A stretch of 64,000 nucleotides of DNA from Gammaproteobacteria bacterium. GTDB taxonomy: Bacteria; Pseudomonadota; Gammaproteobacteria; HTCC5015. The position numbers and the translations under genes were made by a program. The first letter of the stretch is position 1, and each line of letters opens with the position of its first letter. Shown here piece after piece: positions 53,873-62,683 of the stretch. Location: assembly GCA_026004975.1 (NCBI GenBank), contig BPKE01000001.1:309788-373787 (forward strand), given 5' to 3'. The notes beneath the pieces were generated by a model. The model searched no databases and was not told the origin of the DNA. It saw nothing but the letters and a program-made list of their open reading frames with translations.

Positions 53873-54904
53873 TCAGCCCAGGACACGCTGCGCGGCGGCG
53901 GCGAGCAGCGCCGCGACCGGCAGCGTCAGCCCCCAGGCGCCGAGGATCTGCAGCGCATCGCGGCCCGACAGCCGCCTCGCCGCGCCGGCGATCGCCCCCA
54001 CCGCGACGTGGGTGGTGGACAAGGGCAGGCCCGCCAGGCCGCCGGCGAGCACCCACCCGGCGGTGGCGAAGTTGGCCGAGGCGGCCGCCCCGTCGTCCAG
54101 CCGGGCCAGGCGTCGACTCAAGCGCAGGGCCAGGCGCCGGCCGCCCAGCCAGCCGCCGGCGGCCATCGCCGCGGCGGTCACGGCCAGGGCGACATCCGTC
54201 CGCCCCACGCCGGCGAGCACCAGCAGCGCGGCGAGCTTCGGCGCGTCGTTCGCCCCGCGTGCGAAACAGGCGGCCGCCGCCGACACGGCGTGCGCCGCGC
54301 GCAGCAGGCGCCCACCGTCCAGGGTGACCGCCGCGGCGCCCCCGCCGCAGCGACTGCGCGTGCCGAGGAGGCTGCGCCAACGGGCGGTGCCGCCGCCGTC
54401 GGGCTCGAGCAACCGGCACCAACACGCGACCGCCAGCGGCCGCGCGCACCGCCACAACACCGCCGCGCTGGCCGCCGCCAACGGCGGCGCGACCAGCAGC
54501 GGGGCGAGGAAATGTCTCCACAAGGCGGCGGCCCGGATGTCTGCGCCGGCCGCCCAACCGGCGCCGAGCAGCGCCCCGAGCAGCGCGTGGGTGGTGGACA
54601 CCGGCAAACCCAGCGCCGTCGCCGAACCGACGACCAGCACCGCCGCGGCGGCGGTCGCCGCCGCCAGCCCGCCCGGCTCGAACGACGCCGCGAACAGGAC
54701 CATCCCGGTGAAGCGCGCCAACAGGCCGGCGGCCAGCACGCTCGCCGCCAGCCCACCGGCGAAGGTCGCCGCGGTCGCCAGGCGCAGGGCCGCTCGGTGG
54801 CGCAGGCCGGCGCGGCGCCACAAGGTGGCCACCCCTTTGAAATTGTCGTTGGCGCCGTTGGCCGCGGCCAAGGCCAACGCGCAGACCAACACCGCCGCCT
54901 CCAC
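53873..54904 (-). CDS. PiT-family inorganic phosphate (arsenate) transporter
   Basis: 343 residues, about ten transmembrane helices, with the duplicated PiT signatures. First half: AANGANDNFKGVATLW and LPVSTTHALLGALLG. Second half: ARGANDAPKLAALL and LPLSTTHVAVGAIAG. It is shorter than typical Pit proteins but keeps both. PiT carriers cannot exclude arsenate well; placed 9 bp after arsM it may move phosphate or arsenate for arsenic metabolism. GTG start at 54904. Confidence 0.88.
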   Translation of the reverse strand: MEAAVLVCALALAAANGANDNFKGVATLWRRAGLRHRAALRLATAATFAGGLAASVLAAGLLARFTGMVLFAASFEPGGLAAATAAAAVLVVGSATALGLPVSTTHALLGALLGAGWAAGADIRAAALWRHFLAPLLVAPPLAAASAAVLWRCARPLAVACWCRLLEPDGGGTARWRSLLGTRSRCGGGAAAVTLDGGRLLRAAHAVSAAAACFARGANDAPKLAALLVLAGVGRTDVALAVTAAAMAAGGWLGGRRLALRLSRRLARLDDGAAASANFATAGWVLAGGLAGLPLSTTHVAVGAIAGAARRLSGRDALQILGAWGLTLPVAALLAAAAQRVLG

Positions 54905-54913
54905 GGCCCCGCC

Positions 54914-55951
54914 TCAGCAACAGCCGGACGCGCCGCCGCCCGCGTCCTCGGGAAACGGCAGGCCGCCGCCACAGCCCGGAAACAAGCCGTAATGCCGCGA
55001 AAAATCGCCGATGAACTCGAAGTGGGCCGCGAAGCGCGAAGCGGCCAGGATGCGCCAGGTGTTGCCGCAGACCGGGAAGATCCGCCCGGCCTCGATGCGA
55101 TGATGCCGGTCCAGTTCGAACACATCGCCGCAGCCGGCGATGCCGCCGCGATAGCGCACCGCCTGTCCGTAGTCCTCGCAAGCGTCCTCCAGATCGTCGA
55201 CCTTGAACAAGCGGTAGGTCGCCGACCAGAAGCGGGCCGGGGCGAGACGCTCGGCCAGCTCCGGCGCTTCGATCGACAGCGGCCGGGACGCGACCAGGCG
55301 CGGATCGACGAAGCCGGCCTGCCGCGCCAGGCGCAGGAAGTCGTTCCAATAGAGCGCGCCGCCCAGGCACTCGCCGTACAACACCGGGTCGGCGCGCAGC
55401 GCGGCGGGCAGGCGCCGGTCGGCGTACACGTCGGCGAAGTAGAACTCGCCGCCGGGCTTGAGCAGGCGCCGCACGCCGCGCAGCACCGCGGCCTTGTCCA
55501 CGGCCAGGTTGACCACGCAGTTGGAGACGACCACGTCGAAGCCGCCGGCCGGCAGATCCAGCACGTCCAGGCGCTCGATGTAACCCTCGACGAAGCGCAC
55601 GTTGTCGAAACCGAACCGTTTGGCGTGCCAGTCCCGGTGGCGACGGGCGACCTCGAGTTGCTCGGCGGTCATGTCCACACCGACCACCTCGCCGCGCGGG
55701 CCGACCAGTTGGGCGAGCAGGTAGACGTCGCGGCCGGCGCCGCACCCCAGGTCGAGCACCCGGCAACCCTCCAGCAGCGGCGGACACACCAGGCCGCAAC
55801 CGTAGTAACGCGCCTGCACCTCCGGGTGGACGCGGCCGAGCAGCGGCTTGAGCCAGGCCGGCACGGCGGCCGGATCACAGCAGGCGTTGGTCTTCAGGTC
55901 GGTCGAACCGCGCAACTGCTTGCCGTAGTAGTCCTGGACGGTCTCGTGCAT
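54914..55951 (-). CDS. arsM: arsenite S-adenosylmethyltransferase (arsenosugar type)
   Basis: 345 residues. SAM-binding motif RVLDLGCGAGRDVYLLAQLV (about 64-83) and GVDMTAEQLEVAR. Candidate arsenic-binding cysteines are Cys24/Cys25 (TNACCDP), Cys145 (VVSNCVVNLAVDK) and Cys195 or Cys274. It converts As(III) to methylarsenicals. The C-terminal domain (FPVCGNTWRILAASRFAAHF) ends in a Gly/Cys tail, as in the arsenosugar-cluster ArsM. It follows the GT2 gene by 6 bp. Confidence 0.9.
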   Translation of the reverse strand: MHETVQDYYGKQLRGSTDLKTNACCDPAAVPAWLKPLLGRVHPEVQARYYGCGLVCPPLLEGCRVLDLGCGAGRDVYLLAQLVGPRGEVVGVDMTAEQLEVARRHRDWHAKRFGFDNVRFVEGYIERLDVLDLPAGGFDVVVSNCVVNLAVDKAAVLRGVRRLLKPGGEFYFADVYADRRLPAALRADPVLYGECLGGALYWNDFLRLARQAGFVDPRLVASRPLSIEAPELAERLAPARFWSATYRLFKVDDLEDACEDYGQAVRYRGGIAGCGDVFELDRHHRIEAGRIFPVCGNTWRILAASRFAAHFEFIGDFSRHYGLFPGCGGGLPFPEDAGGGASGCC

Positions 55952-55957
55952 GACGTT

Positions 55958-56659
55958 TCACCTCTTTCGCAAAGCCGGCCGCGGACGGCCGTAGTAAAGT
56001 CGCCAAAGCGCCTCCGGCGGCGCGCCCAGGGCGTAACGCAGGCGCAGCCACCACATGAGCCCCACCGTGCGCCAGACGCCGTGCGCCAGCCAGCGCCGCC
56101 CGGAGGTGATCACCGGCCCCGGCAGGCAGGCCGGCCACGCCAGGCGGCGCAGCCGCACGCTCAGCTCGACGTCCTCCATCAGGGGCTGCGCCGGGAAACC
56201 GCCCACCGCTTCGAACACGGCGCGACGCACGAACATCGCCTGGTCGCCGGTGGCGATGCCGGTCGAGCGCGAGCGCAGGTTCATCGCCGCCGCGATCAGG
56301 CCGAACCAGCGCGACGGGCCGGCGATGCGGACGTCGAAGCGCCCCCAGAGCACGCGGCGGTCCGCCATCGCCCGACGCAACTGCGCCAGCGCGCGCCGGG
56401 GCAGCTCGGTGTCGGCGTGCAAAAACAGCAACCATTCGCCGCGCGCCCGGGCGGCGCCGGCGTTCATCTGCAGGGCGCGCCCGCGCGGCGCCTGCAGCAC
56501 CGTGAAGCCGGCGGCGCGCAGCCGCACCGCCGAGCCGTCGGCGCTGCCGCCGTCGACGACCACGATCTCGGCGTGCCGCGCCAAGGCCCGCAGCCGCGGC
56601 AGCAGCGCCGGCAGCTCGGCGGCCTCGTCGAGCACCGGCACGACGATCGACAACTTCAT
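55958..56659 (-). CDS. arsenosugar-type glycosyltransferase family 2
   Basis: 233-residue GT-A enzyme with IVVPVLDEAAELPALLPRL, VVVDGGSADGSA (donor site), the DxD-like WLLFLHADTELPRRAL and GDQAMFVRRAVFEAVGGFPA. It matches the short GT2 family (TIGR04283) that travels with the radical SAM protein ArsS. Probably builds the sugar moiety of an arsenosugar. ATG 56659 overlaps the DUF547 stop by four bases. A short hydrophobic stretch near the C-terminus may contact the membrane. Confidence 0.88.
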   Translation of the reverse strand: MKLSIVVPVLDEAAELPALLPRLRALARHAEIVVVDGGSADGSAVRLRAAGFTVLQAPRGRALQMNAGAARARGEWLLFLHADTELPRRALAQLRRAMADRRVLWGRFDVRIAGPSRWFGLIAAAMNLRSRSTGIATGDQAMFVRRAVFEAVGGFPAQPLMEDVELSVRLRRLAWPACLPGPVITSGRRWLAHGVWRTVGLMWWLRLRYALGAPPEALWRLYYGRPRPALRKR

Positions 56660-57477
56660 GGCAGGCTGTGGCGCAGATCGTTCAGGCGCCAATCGTAGTC
56701 GCCGTAGTCGATGAACAGGCGGCCGGCCGCGAGCACCGCGGCCTGTTCGGCGTCCAGGCCCAGGTCCGTGGCATGGGCGGCGAGGAAGCGCTCCAGCGGC
56801 GCGAAATCCTCGGCGTACCACTTGAAGATGGGCGACAACAGCACACGGCCGTTTTCCACGCGGTTGCGCTCCCGATCGCGCAGGAAGCGGCGCACCTGGT
56901 CCTCGAGCTGCGCGTCGAGCCGCGCCGCGCTGTAGGCTTCCGGACGCAAGGCCGGGCATCCGACGCTGGCGCAATTCAAGGCGAAATGAATGCGCGGCTC
57001 GTGGAAGCGACCGCGGATCAGTTCATGTTCGATCTCGTCGAGGCTGCGCACGGCGCCGAGCAACGGCGCGAAGCGCACCCGCCAGGGCGAGGTGAGCCAG
57101 CCGCCGCGCAGTTCGCGGAACGACTCGAGATCCGGATAGCGCTCCAGCACCCTCTGGACGGTGTAGGCGTTGTAAGCGTTGATCAAAAACGCCAGCCGCT
57201 CGGCCTCGGGCCAGGTGTCGAAGGATGCCGCCGGCACCGCGGCGAGCGCCGCGAGGTACGCCTCCAGCCGCGCCCGCTCGCGGCCGAAACCGGCGTAGTC
57301 CACGGCGCTCGCCCGCCCGTCGCGGATCCAGTGCACATGCGCGCGCACGAGCGCGTCCCAGGCGCCGTGGTCGAAGGCGGCGGCGGGTCCGCCGCCGAGG
57401 AGCGCGGCGCAATACAGCAAGGCGCCCAACCCGCCGCGGACGCGGATCCCGGGCACGCCCCGGATGGATGTCAGCAT
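56656..57477 (-). CDS. DUF547 domain protein, exported
   Basis: 273 residues. Signal peptide (LGALLYCAALLGGGPAAAF), then DUF547: WIRDGRASAVDYAGF, AFLINAYNAYTVQRVLERYP, IHFALNCASVGCPALRPEAY and WYAEDF. The conserved NCAS-x3-CP motif with Cys and the upstream Asn-Ala-Tyr suggest a thiol-type catalytic centre, but the activity is not established. DUF547 proteins recur in arsenosugar and selenodomain gene clusters. ATG 57477 with GGGGAGGG upstream. Confidence 0.85.
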   Translation of the reverse strand: MLTSIRGVPGIRVRGGLGALLYCAALLGGGPAAAFDHGAWDALVRAHVHWIRDGRASAVDYAGFGRERARLEAYLAALAAVPAASFDTWPEAERLAFLINAYNAYTVQRVLERYPDLESFRELRGGWLTSPWRVRFAPLLGAVRSLDEIEHELIRGRFHEPRIHFALNCASVGCPALRPEAYSAARLDAQLEDQVRRFLRDRERNRVENGRVLLSPIFKWYAEDFAPLERFLAAHATDLGLDAEQAAVLAAGRLFIDYGDYDWRLNDLRHSLP

Positions 57478-57481
57478 GGTC

Positions 57482-59635
57482 TCACCCTCCCCGCCGCCAG
57501 CGATGGTAACGCGCCAGCCAGGCGAGCAGCCGCTCGGGGGCGTGGGCGCGCCGCCAGGCACCGGCGACGTGCTTGTTGGCTTCGGCCCAAGTCGGATAGG
57601 GATGGACGGTGGTCAACAAGGCGTTCAAGCCGAGGCGATGGCGCATCGCCAGGGCCCAGACCGCGATCAGTTCACCGGCGCGGGGGGCGACCACCGTGGC
57701 GCCCAACACCCGGTCGCGCCCCGGTTCGGTGAGCACCTCGACGAAGCCCTCGGTGCGGTCCTCGGCGATCGCCCGGTCGAGTTCGGACAAGGGATAGGCC
57801 GTGGCCTCGAAGGGCACACCCCGGGCCTGCGCCTCGCGCCGGTTCAGACCGACGCGGGCGATTTCCGGGTCGACGTAGGTCACCGCCGGCATCACCCGCA
57901 GGTCGACCCGGAAGCGCTTGAGATGACCGAACAAGGCGTTGACGGCCGCATACCAGGCCTGGTGACCGGCGGCGTGGGTGAACTGGTACGGGCCGACCAG
58001 GTCGCCGGCGGCGTAGATGTTCGGAAAGCGCGTCTGCAGGAAAGCATCGGTTTCCAGCGGCGCATCCGGATCGATGCCGAGCGCCTCAAGGCCCAGGCCG
58101 TGCAACCGCGGCCGGCGGCCGACGGCGACGATCAACATCGCGGCGGTCAGCGTGCGCTCGCCCCGGGGACCGGAGACCACCAGGTGCACCCGGTCACCGG
58201 CCCGCCCGGCGCGCAGGGCGCGGTGGCCGGTGAGCACTTCGACGCCCTCGCCCTCGAGCACGTGCTGCAAAACGGCGCTCACCGCCTCGTCTTCGCGGCT
58301 GAGCAAACGTTCGGCCATTTCCACCACCGTCACCCGGCTGCCGAGCCGCGCCAGCGCCTGGGCGAGCTCGCAGCCGATCGGGCCGCCGCCGAGCAGCAGC
58401 ACCGACTCCGGCGCCCGGTCGCGCCCGGACAGCGCCGTCCACAAGGTGTCGGAGGTCAGGGCGCCCGCCTCCGCCAGGCCGGGGATCGGCGGCAGCACCG
58501 GCTCGGCGCCCGCGGCCAGCACCACGGCGCGGGTGGTCAACCGCAGCGTCTCACCGTCGTGGCGCTGGATGTGCACCGTCCAGGGATCGAGCAAGCGGGC
58601 GCGGCCGAGCACCACGTCCACCCCCAGGGCGCGGTAGCGCTCGACGCTGTCGTGCGGCGCGACGCCGGCCACGGCCCGCTCGACATGGGCCATCGCCGCC
58701 TTGAAATCCGCTTCGCCGCGCACATCCAGCCCCAAGCCGGCCGCGCGGCGGGCGGCGTGCACGGCATGGGCGGCGGCGATCAGCGCCTTGCTCGGCACGC
58801 AACCGGTGTTGAGGCAATCGCCGCCCATGCGCTCGGCCTCGACCAGGGTCACCCGGGCGCGCAGGGTCGCGGCGATGTACGCCGCCACCAGGCCGGCCGA
58901 ACCCGCCCCGATCACCACCAGATTGCGGTCGAAACGCCGCGGCCGCGTCCAAGGGCGGTACACGCGCCGGCGCTGCCAGAGGCGCAGCAGGGCGCGGGCG
59001 AGCAACGGAAACAGGCCGAGCAGCGCGAAAGCACCGAGCACCGGGAGGCTGAACACGTCGCCGACCCGGTCGATCCGCGCCAGGCTGGCACCGGCGTTGA
59101 CGTACACCAGGGTGCCGGGCAGCATGCCGAGCTGGCTCACCCAGTAGAACGTCCAGGCCGGCATCGCCGTCAGGCCCATCGCCAGGTTGATCAAGAAGAA
59201 GGGGAACACCGGCACCAGGCGCAACGCGAACAGGTACCAGGGCCCGTCACGGCGCAAGGCGGCATCGATCACGTCCACGCGCGCGGCGAAGCGCCGCCGC
59301 ACCCAGTCGCGCAGCAGGTGGCGCGACAGCAGGAAGGCCAGCAAAGCGCCCAGGCTGGACGCGAACGACACCAGCAAGGCGCCCCACCACAGGCCGAACA
59401 GCGCACCGGCGGCCAGGGTCAGGGCCGCCGCGCCCGGCAGGGACAGCGCGGTGACGAAGACGTACAGCGCGAAAAAGCCGCCCGCGGCCGCCAGCGGGTG
59501 GGCGTCACACCAGAGGCGCCAGGCGTCCAGGCGCGCCTGCAGGGTCTCGAGGTCGAGCAGCGCGCCGCCACCGAGGGCAAAGAACCCGGCGATCAACGCC
59601 GCCAACACCGCGAGCAGCAGCAGGCGCCGGCGCAC
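57482..59635 (-). CDS. TMEM64/DedA-like membrane domain fused to a disulfide oxidoreductase
   Basis: 717 residues. The N-terminal part (1-225) is a SNARE-associated/TVP38-TMEM64 membrane protein with about five or six helices (LSLPGAAALTLAAGALFGLW, VPVFPFFLINLAMGLTAMPA). The C-terminal part (237-717) is a class-I pyridine-nucleotide-disulfide oxidoreductase. It has FAD motif LVVIGAGSAGLVAAYIAA, redox pair Cys274/Cys279 in GGDCLNTGCVPSK, NAD motif LLGGGPIGCELAQALARLG, and a dimer interface with VHPYPTWAEA. It is related to mercuric reductase and dihydrolipoamide dehydrogenase. GTG 59635, three bp after arsS. It probably tethers a reductase for arsenicals or thiols to the inner membrane. Confidence 0.9.
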   Translation of the reverse strand: MRRRLLLLAVLAALIAGFFALGGGALLDLETLQARLDAWRLWCDAHPLAAAGGFFALYVFVTALSLPGAAALTLAAGALFGLWWGALLVSFASSLGALLAFLLSRHLLRDWVRRRFAARVDVIDAALRRDGPWYLFALRLVPVFPFFLINLAMGLTAMPAWTFYWVSQLGMLPGTLVYVNAGASLARIDRVGDVFSLPVLGAFALLGLFPLLARALLRLWQRRRVYRPWTRPRRFDRNLVVIGAGSAGLVAAYIAATLRARVTLVEAERMGGDCLNTGCVPSKALIAAAHAVHAARRAAGLGLDVRGEADFKAAMAHVERAVAGVAPHDSVERYRALGVDVVLGRARLLDPWTVHIQRHDGETLRLTTRAVVLAAGAEPVLPPIPGLAEAGALTSDTLWTALSGRDRAPESVLLLGGGPIGCELAQALARLGSRVTVVEMAERLLSREDEAVSAVLQHVLEGEGVEVLTGHRALRAGRAGDRVHLVVSGPRGERTLTAAMLIVAVGRRPRLHGLGLEALGIDPDAPLETDAFLQTRFPNIYAAGDLVGPYQFTHAAGHQAWYAAVNALFGHLKRFRVDLRVMPAVTYVDPEIARVGLNRREAQARGVPFEATAYPLSELDRAIAEDRTEGFVEVLTEPGRDRVLGATVVAPRAGELIAVWALAMRHRLGLNALLTTVHPYPTWAEANKHVAGAWRRAHAPERLLAWLARYHRWRRGG

Positions 59636-59638
59636 GGC

Positions 59639-60598
59639 TCAGCCCCCCGCCGCCAAGGCGCCGCCGCAGGAACTGCCCTGGCCGGCGGTGCAACCGTAGC
59701 AATGGTCGGCGACGCGGATCGGCCGCCCTTCCGGATCGTCGACGAGCAGGTCGCGCAGGTGGCCGCCGCCGTCCGCCGGCAAACCGAGCTGCTGGTTGAA
59801 ATCGCAGTCGTACAGGCGCCCCTGCCAGTCGACGCTGATCAGGCTGCGGCACATCACCGCGTCCACGTTTTCGGCGCGGAAATTCTCCTTGAGCAGACGC
59901 AGGTAATCGTCGAAGCGGTTCTTGGAGATCAACCACGAGCCGAAGCGCTTGATCGGCATGTTGGCGAGCACGTAGAGCCGGTTGAACACGATGCCGTAAC
60001 GCGCCGCCAGTTCGCGCTTGTAGGCCGCTTCCAGGGCGTCCTGGGCCGGCGGCAGGCTCGGTCCCTGGGGGTTGTAGACGAGGTTGAGCCGCAGGCGCCC
60101 ATCCGGCCGGCCGTAACCGAGCGCGTTCAGACGGCGCAGCGCCGCGATGCTCTTCTCGAACACTCCGGCCCCGCGCTGCGCGTCGACGTTGTCGGCCTCG
60201 TAGCACGGCAGCGAGGCCACGACCTCGACCTCGTGCTCGGCCAAAAAGCGATCCAGATCCTCCTGGCCGGGCTCGAACAGCACCGTCAGGTTGCAGCGGT
60301 CGATCACGTGTACACCCAGCGCCCGGGCGGCGCCCACCAGCCGGCGAAACCCCGGGTGCAGCTCGGGCGCGCCGCCGGTCAGGTCCAGCACCTCGATGCC
60401 GCGCGCGGCCAGCACCCGCGGGATGAGCTCCAGGGTGCGCGCATCCATCATCTCGCGCCGATGGGGGCCGGCGTTGACGTGGCAGTGCAGGCAGGACTGG
60501 TTGCAGCGGTAGCCGAGATTGACCTGCAGCGTGGTCAGGGACGAACGGTGCAGTACCGGAAAATCCGTGGGCAACAGGCGCGGCAAAGTGGCGTGCAC
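59639..60598 (-). CDS. arsS: arsenosugar biosynthesis radical SAM protein
   Basis: 319 residues. Radical SAM cluster motif YRCNQSCLHCH (Cys32, Cys36, Cys39), LDLTGGAPELHPGFRRLV, and the DUF3641-type C-terminus with MCRSLISVDWQGRLYDCDFN and CYGCTAGQGSSCGG (extra cysteines for auxiliary iron-sulfur). ArsS transfers the 5'-deoxyadenosyl group to methylated arsenic; some homologues use selenocysteine, here all are Cys. GTG 60598 has an AGGAGG site at ideal distance. First gene of the operon. Confidence 0.92.
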   Translation of the reverse strand: MHATLPRLLPTDFPVLHRSSLTTLQVNLGYRCNQSCLHCHVNAGPHRREMMDARTLELIPRVLAARGIEVLDLTGGAPELHPGFRRLVGAARALGVHVIDRCNLTVLFEPGQEDLDRFLAEHEVEVVASLPCYEADNVDAQRGAGVFEKSIAALRRLNALGYGRPDGRLRLNLVYNPQGPSLPPAQDALEAAYKRELAARYGIVFNRLYVLANMPIKRFGSWLISKNRFDDYLRLLKENFRAENVDAVMCRSLISVDWQGRLYDCDFNQQLGLPADGGGHLRDLLVDDPEGRPIRVADHCYGCTAGQGSSCGGALAAGG

Positions 60599-60726
60599 GG
60601 TCGGGTCCTCCTGCAGGGTGATGTCCCCATGGTCGCACGGCGGACGCGATCGATTACAGCCGTAAGTTCCGTGGCCGCACCCCGACCCCGGGGCACACGC
60701 CCTTTCAACACTGCGGAGGCATCCCG

Positions 60727-61301
60727 ATGGCCGACACCACCACCAAAGTCGATCTGCCTTGCCACGACCCCGCCAGCGCCCCGGAAGGCGCGCGGGACAC
60801 GCTCCGACCGGTCCAGTCGCGACTCGGCTTCCTGCCCCGGTTGTACGGCAACAGGGCCAATCCGCCGGCCCTGTTGCACACCGATCTCGCCGGCCAGGAC
60901 GGTTTTCGCCGGGACAGCGGCCTGAACCCCGTGGAACAAGAGGTCGTGTTGCTCACCCTCAGCCGCTTCCACGGCTGTCGCTATTGCATGGCGGCGCACA
61001 GCATGATCGCCGAGCGCATGTCCGGGGTTCCGGCGCCGATCCTGGCGGCGCTGCGCGAGGGCACGGCGCTGGCCGACGCCCGTCTCGAAGCCTTGCGCGG
61101 CATGACCGTGGCGCTGCTCGAAAGCCGCGGCCGGGGCCGGAGGCATTGGGCGCCTTTCGGGCCGCCGGCCACGAGGACCGCCACGTGCTGGCGCTGCTGC
61201 TGGCGATCGCGGTCAAGATCTTGAGCAACGATTGCAATCATCTGTTCCAGACCGAGCCCGCCCCGGCCTTCGCCGCTTACGCCTGGACGCCGCCGGCTTG
61301 A
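60727..61301 (+). pseudogene. arsenosugar-associated AhpD/carboxymuconolactone-decarboxylase-like gene with frameshift
   Basis: The first frame gives MADTTTKVDLPCHDPASAPE through QEVVLLTLSRFHGCRYCMAAH (Cys84-x2-Cys87-x3-His91, the AhpD redox motif) to VALLESRGR. There it falls out of frame. The next frame supplies the expected end (PEALGAFRAAGHEDRHVLAL, ILSNDCNHLFQTEPAPAF) to a stop at 61301. A one-base loss within the G/C run at about 61125-61135 explains it. A GGAGG site and ATG 60727 are intact. Restored, it would be about 191 residues and resemble the peroxidase-like protein of arsenosugar clusters. Sequencing error is a real alternative. Confidence 0.75.
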
Positions 61302-61378
61302 AAGCTCGAGGCCGGCACCCCATCCTCGCTTGGCGCCGCGGCCCGGCCGCGGCGCTTTTCTCATGCGGCGGAGGGACG

Positions 61379-62683
61379 ATGGCCCCCGAAGACAGCCCCC
61401 TGCGCGTCAGCGTCCTCGGCTCCAGCCTCGGCTCCGGCCACTGGCAGGCCGCGCTGGCCCTGCAGGCGGCCCTGCAGGCCGCCGGGCGGCCGGTGCAGGT
61501 GCACCTGGTCGATTTCTGGTCGCTGCTCGATCGGCGGGTCGCCGCGGCGCTGCGCGGCGGCTACCTGCACCTGGTGCAGCACGCTCCGGAACTCTACGAG
61601 CGCCTCTACCGCCTGGACCAGGGTGCCTGGCGGCGGCTCATCCACCACCAGGCGCCCCCGCCGCCTGAACTGATGGACGCGGCCAGGCTGTTCTTGGGCG
61701 CGCCGCCGCAACCGCCCGGCGAAGGGACGGCCCGGCCGCTCGACCGGCTGCTCTACGCCCTGCTCACCCGCGCCGTCGGCCACGGCCGGCGCCTGGGTGC
61801 CTGGTGGCCGCGCCTGGCCGCGCCGGCGGTGCGCTTCGCCTGGTGGCGGCTGGCCGCGCGCCTGGCCGACCGCCTGGCCGTGCAGGCACCCCATTGCGTG
61901 GCGGCGACGCAGATGCTGCCCGCCGCCCTCTACGCCCTGCTGCGCCGCCGGGGCCGCATGATTGCCCCGCTGCTGGCCGTGCCCACCGACTACGGCCTGC
62001 ACAATTTTTGGCTGCGGCGGGAGGTCGATTTGTATTGCCTGCCGCACGAATCCCTGCGCGGGGCGCTGCCCGAAACCGCCCGCACCGAGGTCACGGGCAT
62101 CCCGCTCCGGCCCCCGTTCGCCGACCCGCCGCCGCAGGCGGCGGCGCGCGCCGCCCTCGACCTGCCCCCCGGCGCGCCGGTGGCGCTGGTGCTCGGCGGC
62201 GGGCTCGCCCTGGGGGTGGCCGAAACGGCCGCCAAGCTGCTCGCCGCCGCCCCGGAATGGGCCCTGCTGGTGGTGGCCGGCCGCAACACGGCCGAGGCCG
62301 ACGCCCTCGAGCGGCTGGCGGCGGCGCAGACCGGGCGGCTGCGGGTCTACGGCTGGGTGGAGCCCGAAACCATGGTGAAGCTGATGCGCGCCGCCGACGT
62401 GATCGTCGGCAAGCCGGGCGGATTGACCGTCGCCGAAGCGCTGGCCTGCGGGCGCCCGCTGCTGGCCACCCGCTGCCTGCGCGGCCAGGAAAGCTTCAAC
62501 GTCGCCTTCCTGGAGCGGGAAGGGGTGGGCGGCCTGGTCGAGCGCGGCGGCCTGCCCGCAGCGCTGGAATCCCTGCGCGGCCGCCTCGCCGAAGTGCAGG
62601 GGCGCGCCTGGGCGCTCGGCCGCCGCGATGCCGCCGCGCGCGTCGCCCGCTGTGTCTTCGACCTGGCGCGGGAGGCGCGATGA
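61379..62683 (+). CDS. MGDG-synthase/MurG-like glycosyltransferase
   Basis: 434-residue GT-B enzyme of family 28 type. The acceptor half begins VSVLGSSLGSGHWQAALALQ (GSGH motif of monogalactosyldiacylglycerol synthases) and has AVPTDYGLHNFWLRREVDLY. The donor half has VALVLGGGLALGVAETAAKL and IVGKPGGLTVAEALACGRPL. It probably glycosylates a lipid at the inner membrane. The stop overlaps the next start (ATGA). Bacillus has a comparable ykoN-ykoP neighbourhood. Substrate unknown. Confidence 0.85.
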   Translation: MAPEDSPLRVSVLGSSLGSGHWQAALALQAALQAAGRPVQVHLVDFWSLLDRRVAAALRGGYLHLVQHAPELYERLYRLDQGAWRRLIHHQAPPPPELMDAARLFLGAPPQPPGEGTARPLDRLLYALLTRAVGHGRRLGAWWPRLAAPAVRFAWWRLAARLADRLAVQAPHCVAATQMLPAALYALLRRRGRMIAPLLAVPTDYGLHNFWLRREVDLYCLPHESLRGALPETARTEVTGIPLRPPFADPPPQAAARAALDLPPGAPVALVLGGGLALGVAETAAKLLAAAPEWALLVVAGRNTAEADALERLAAAQTGRLRVYGWVEPETMVKLMRAADVIVGKPGGLTVAEALACGRPLLATRCLRGQESFNVAFLEREGVGGLVERGGLPAALESLRGRLAEVQGRAWALGRRDAAARVARCVFDLAREAR

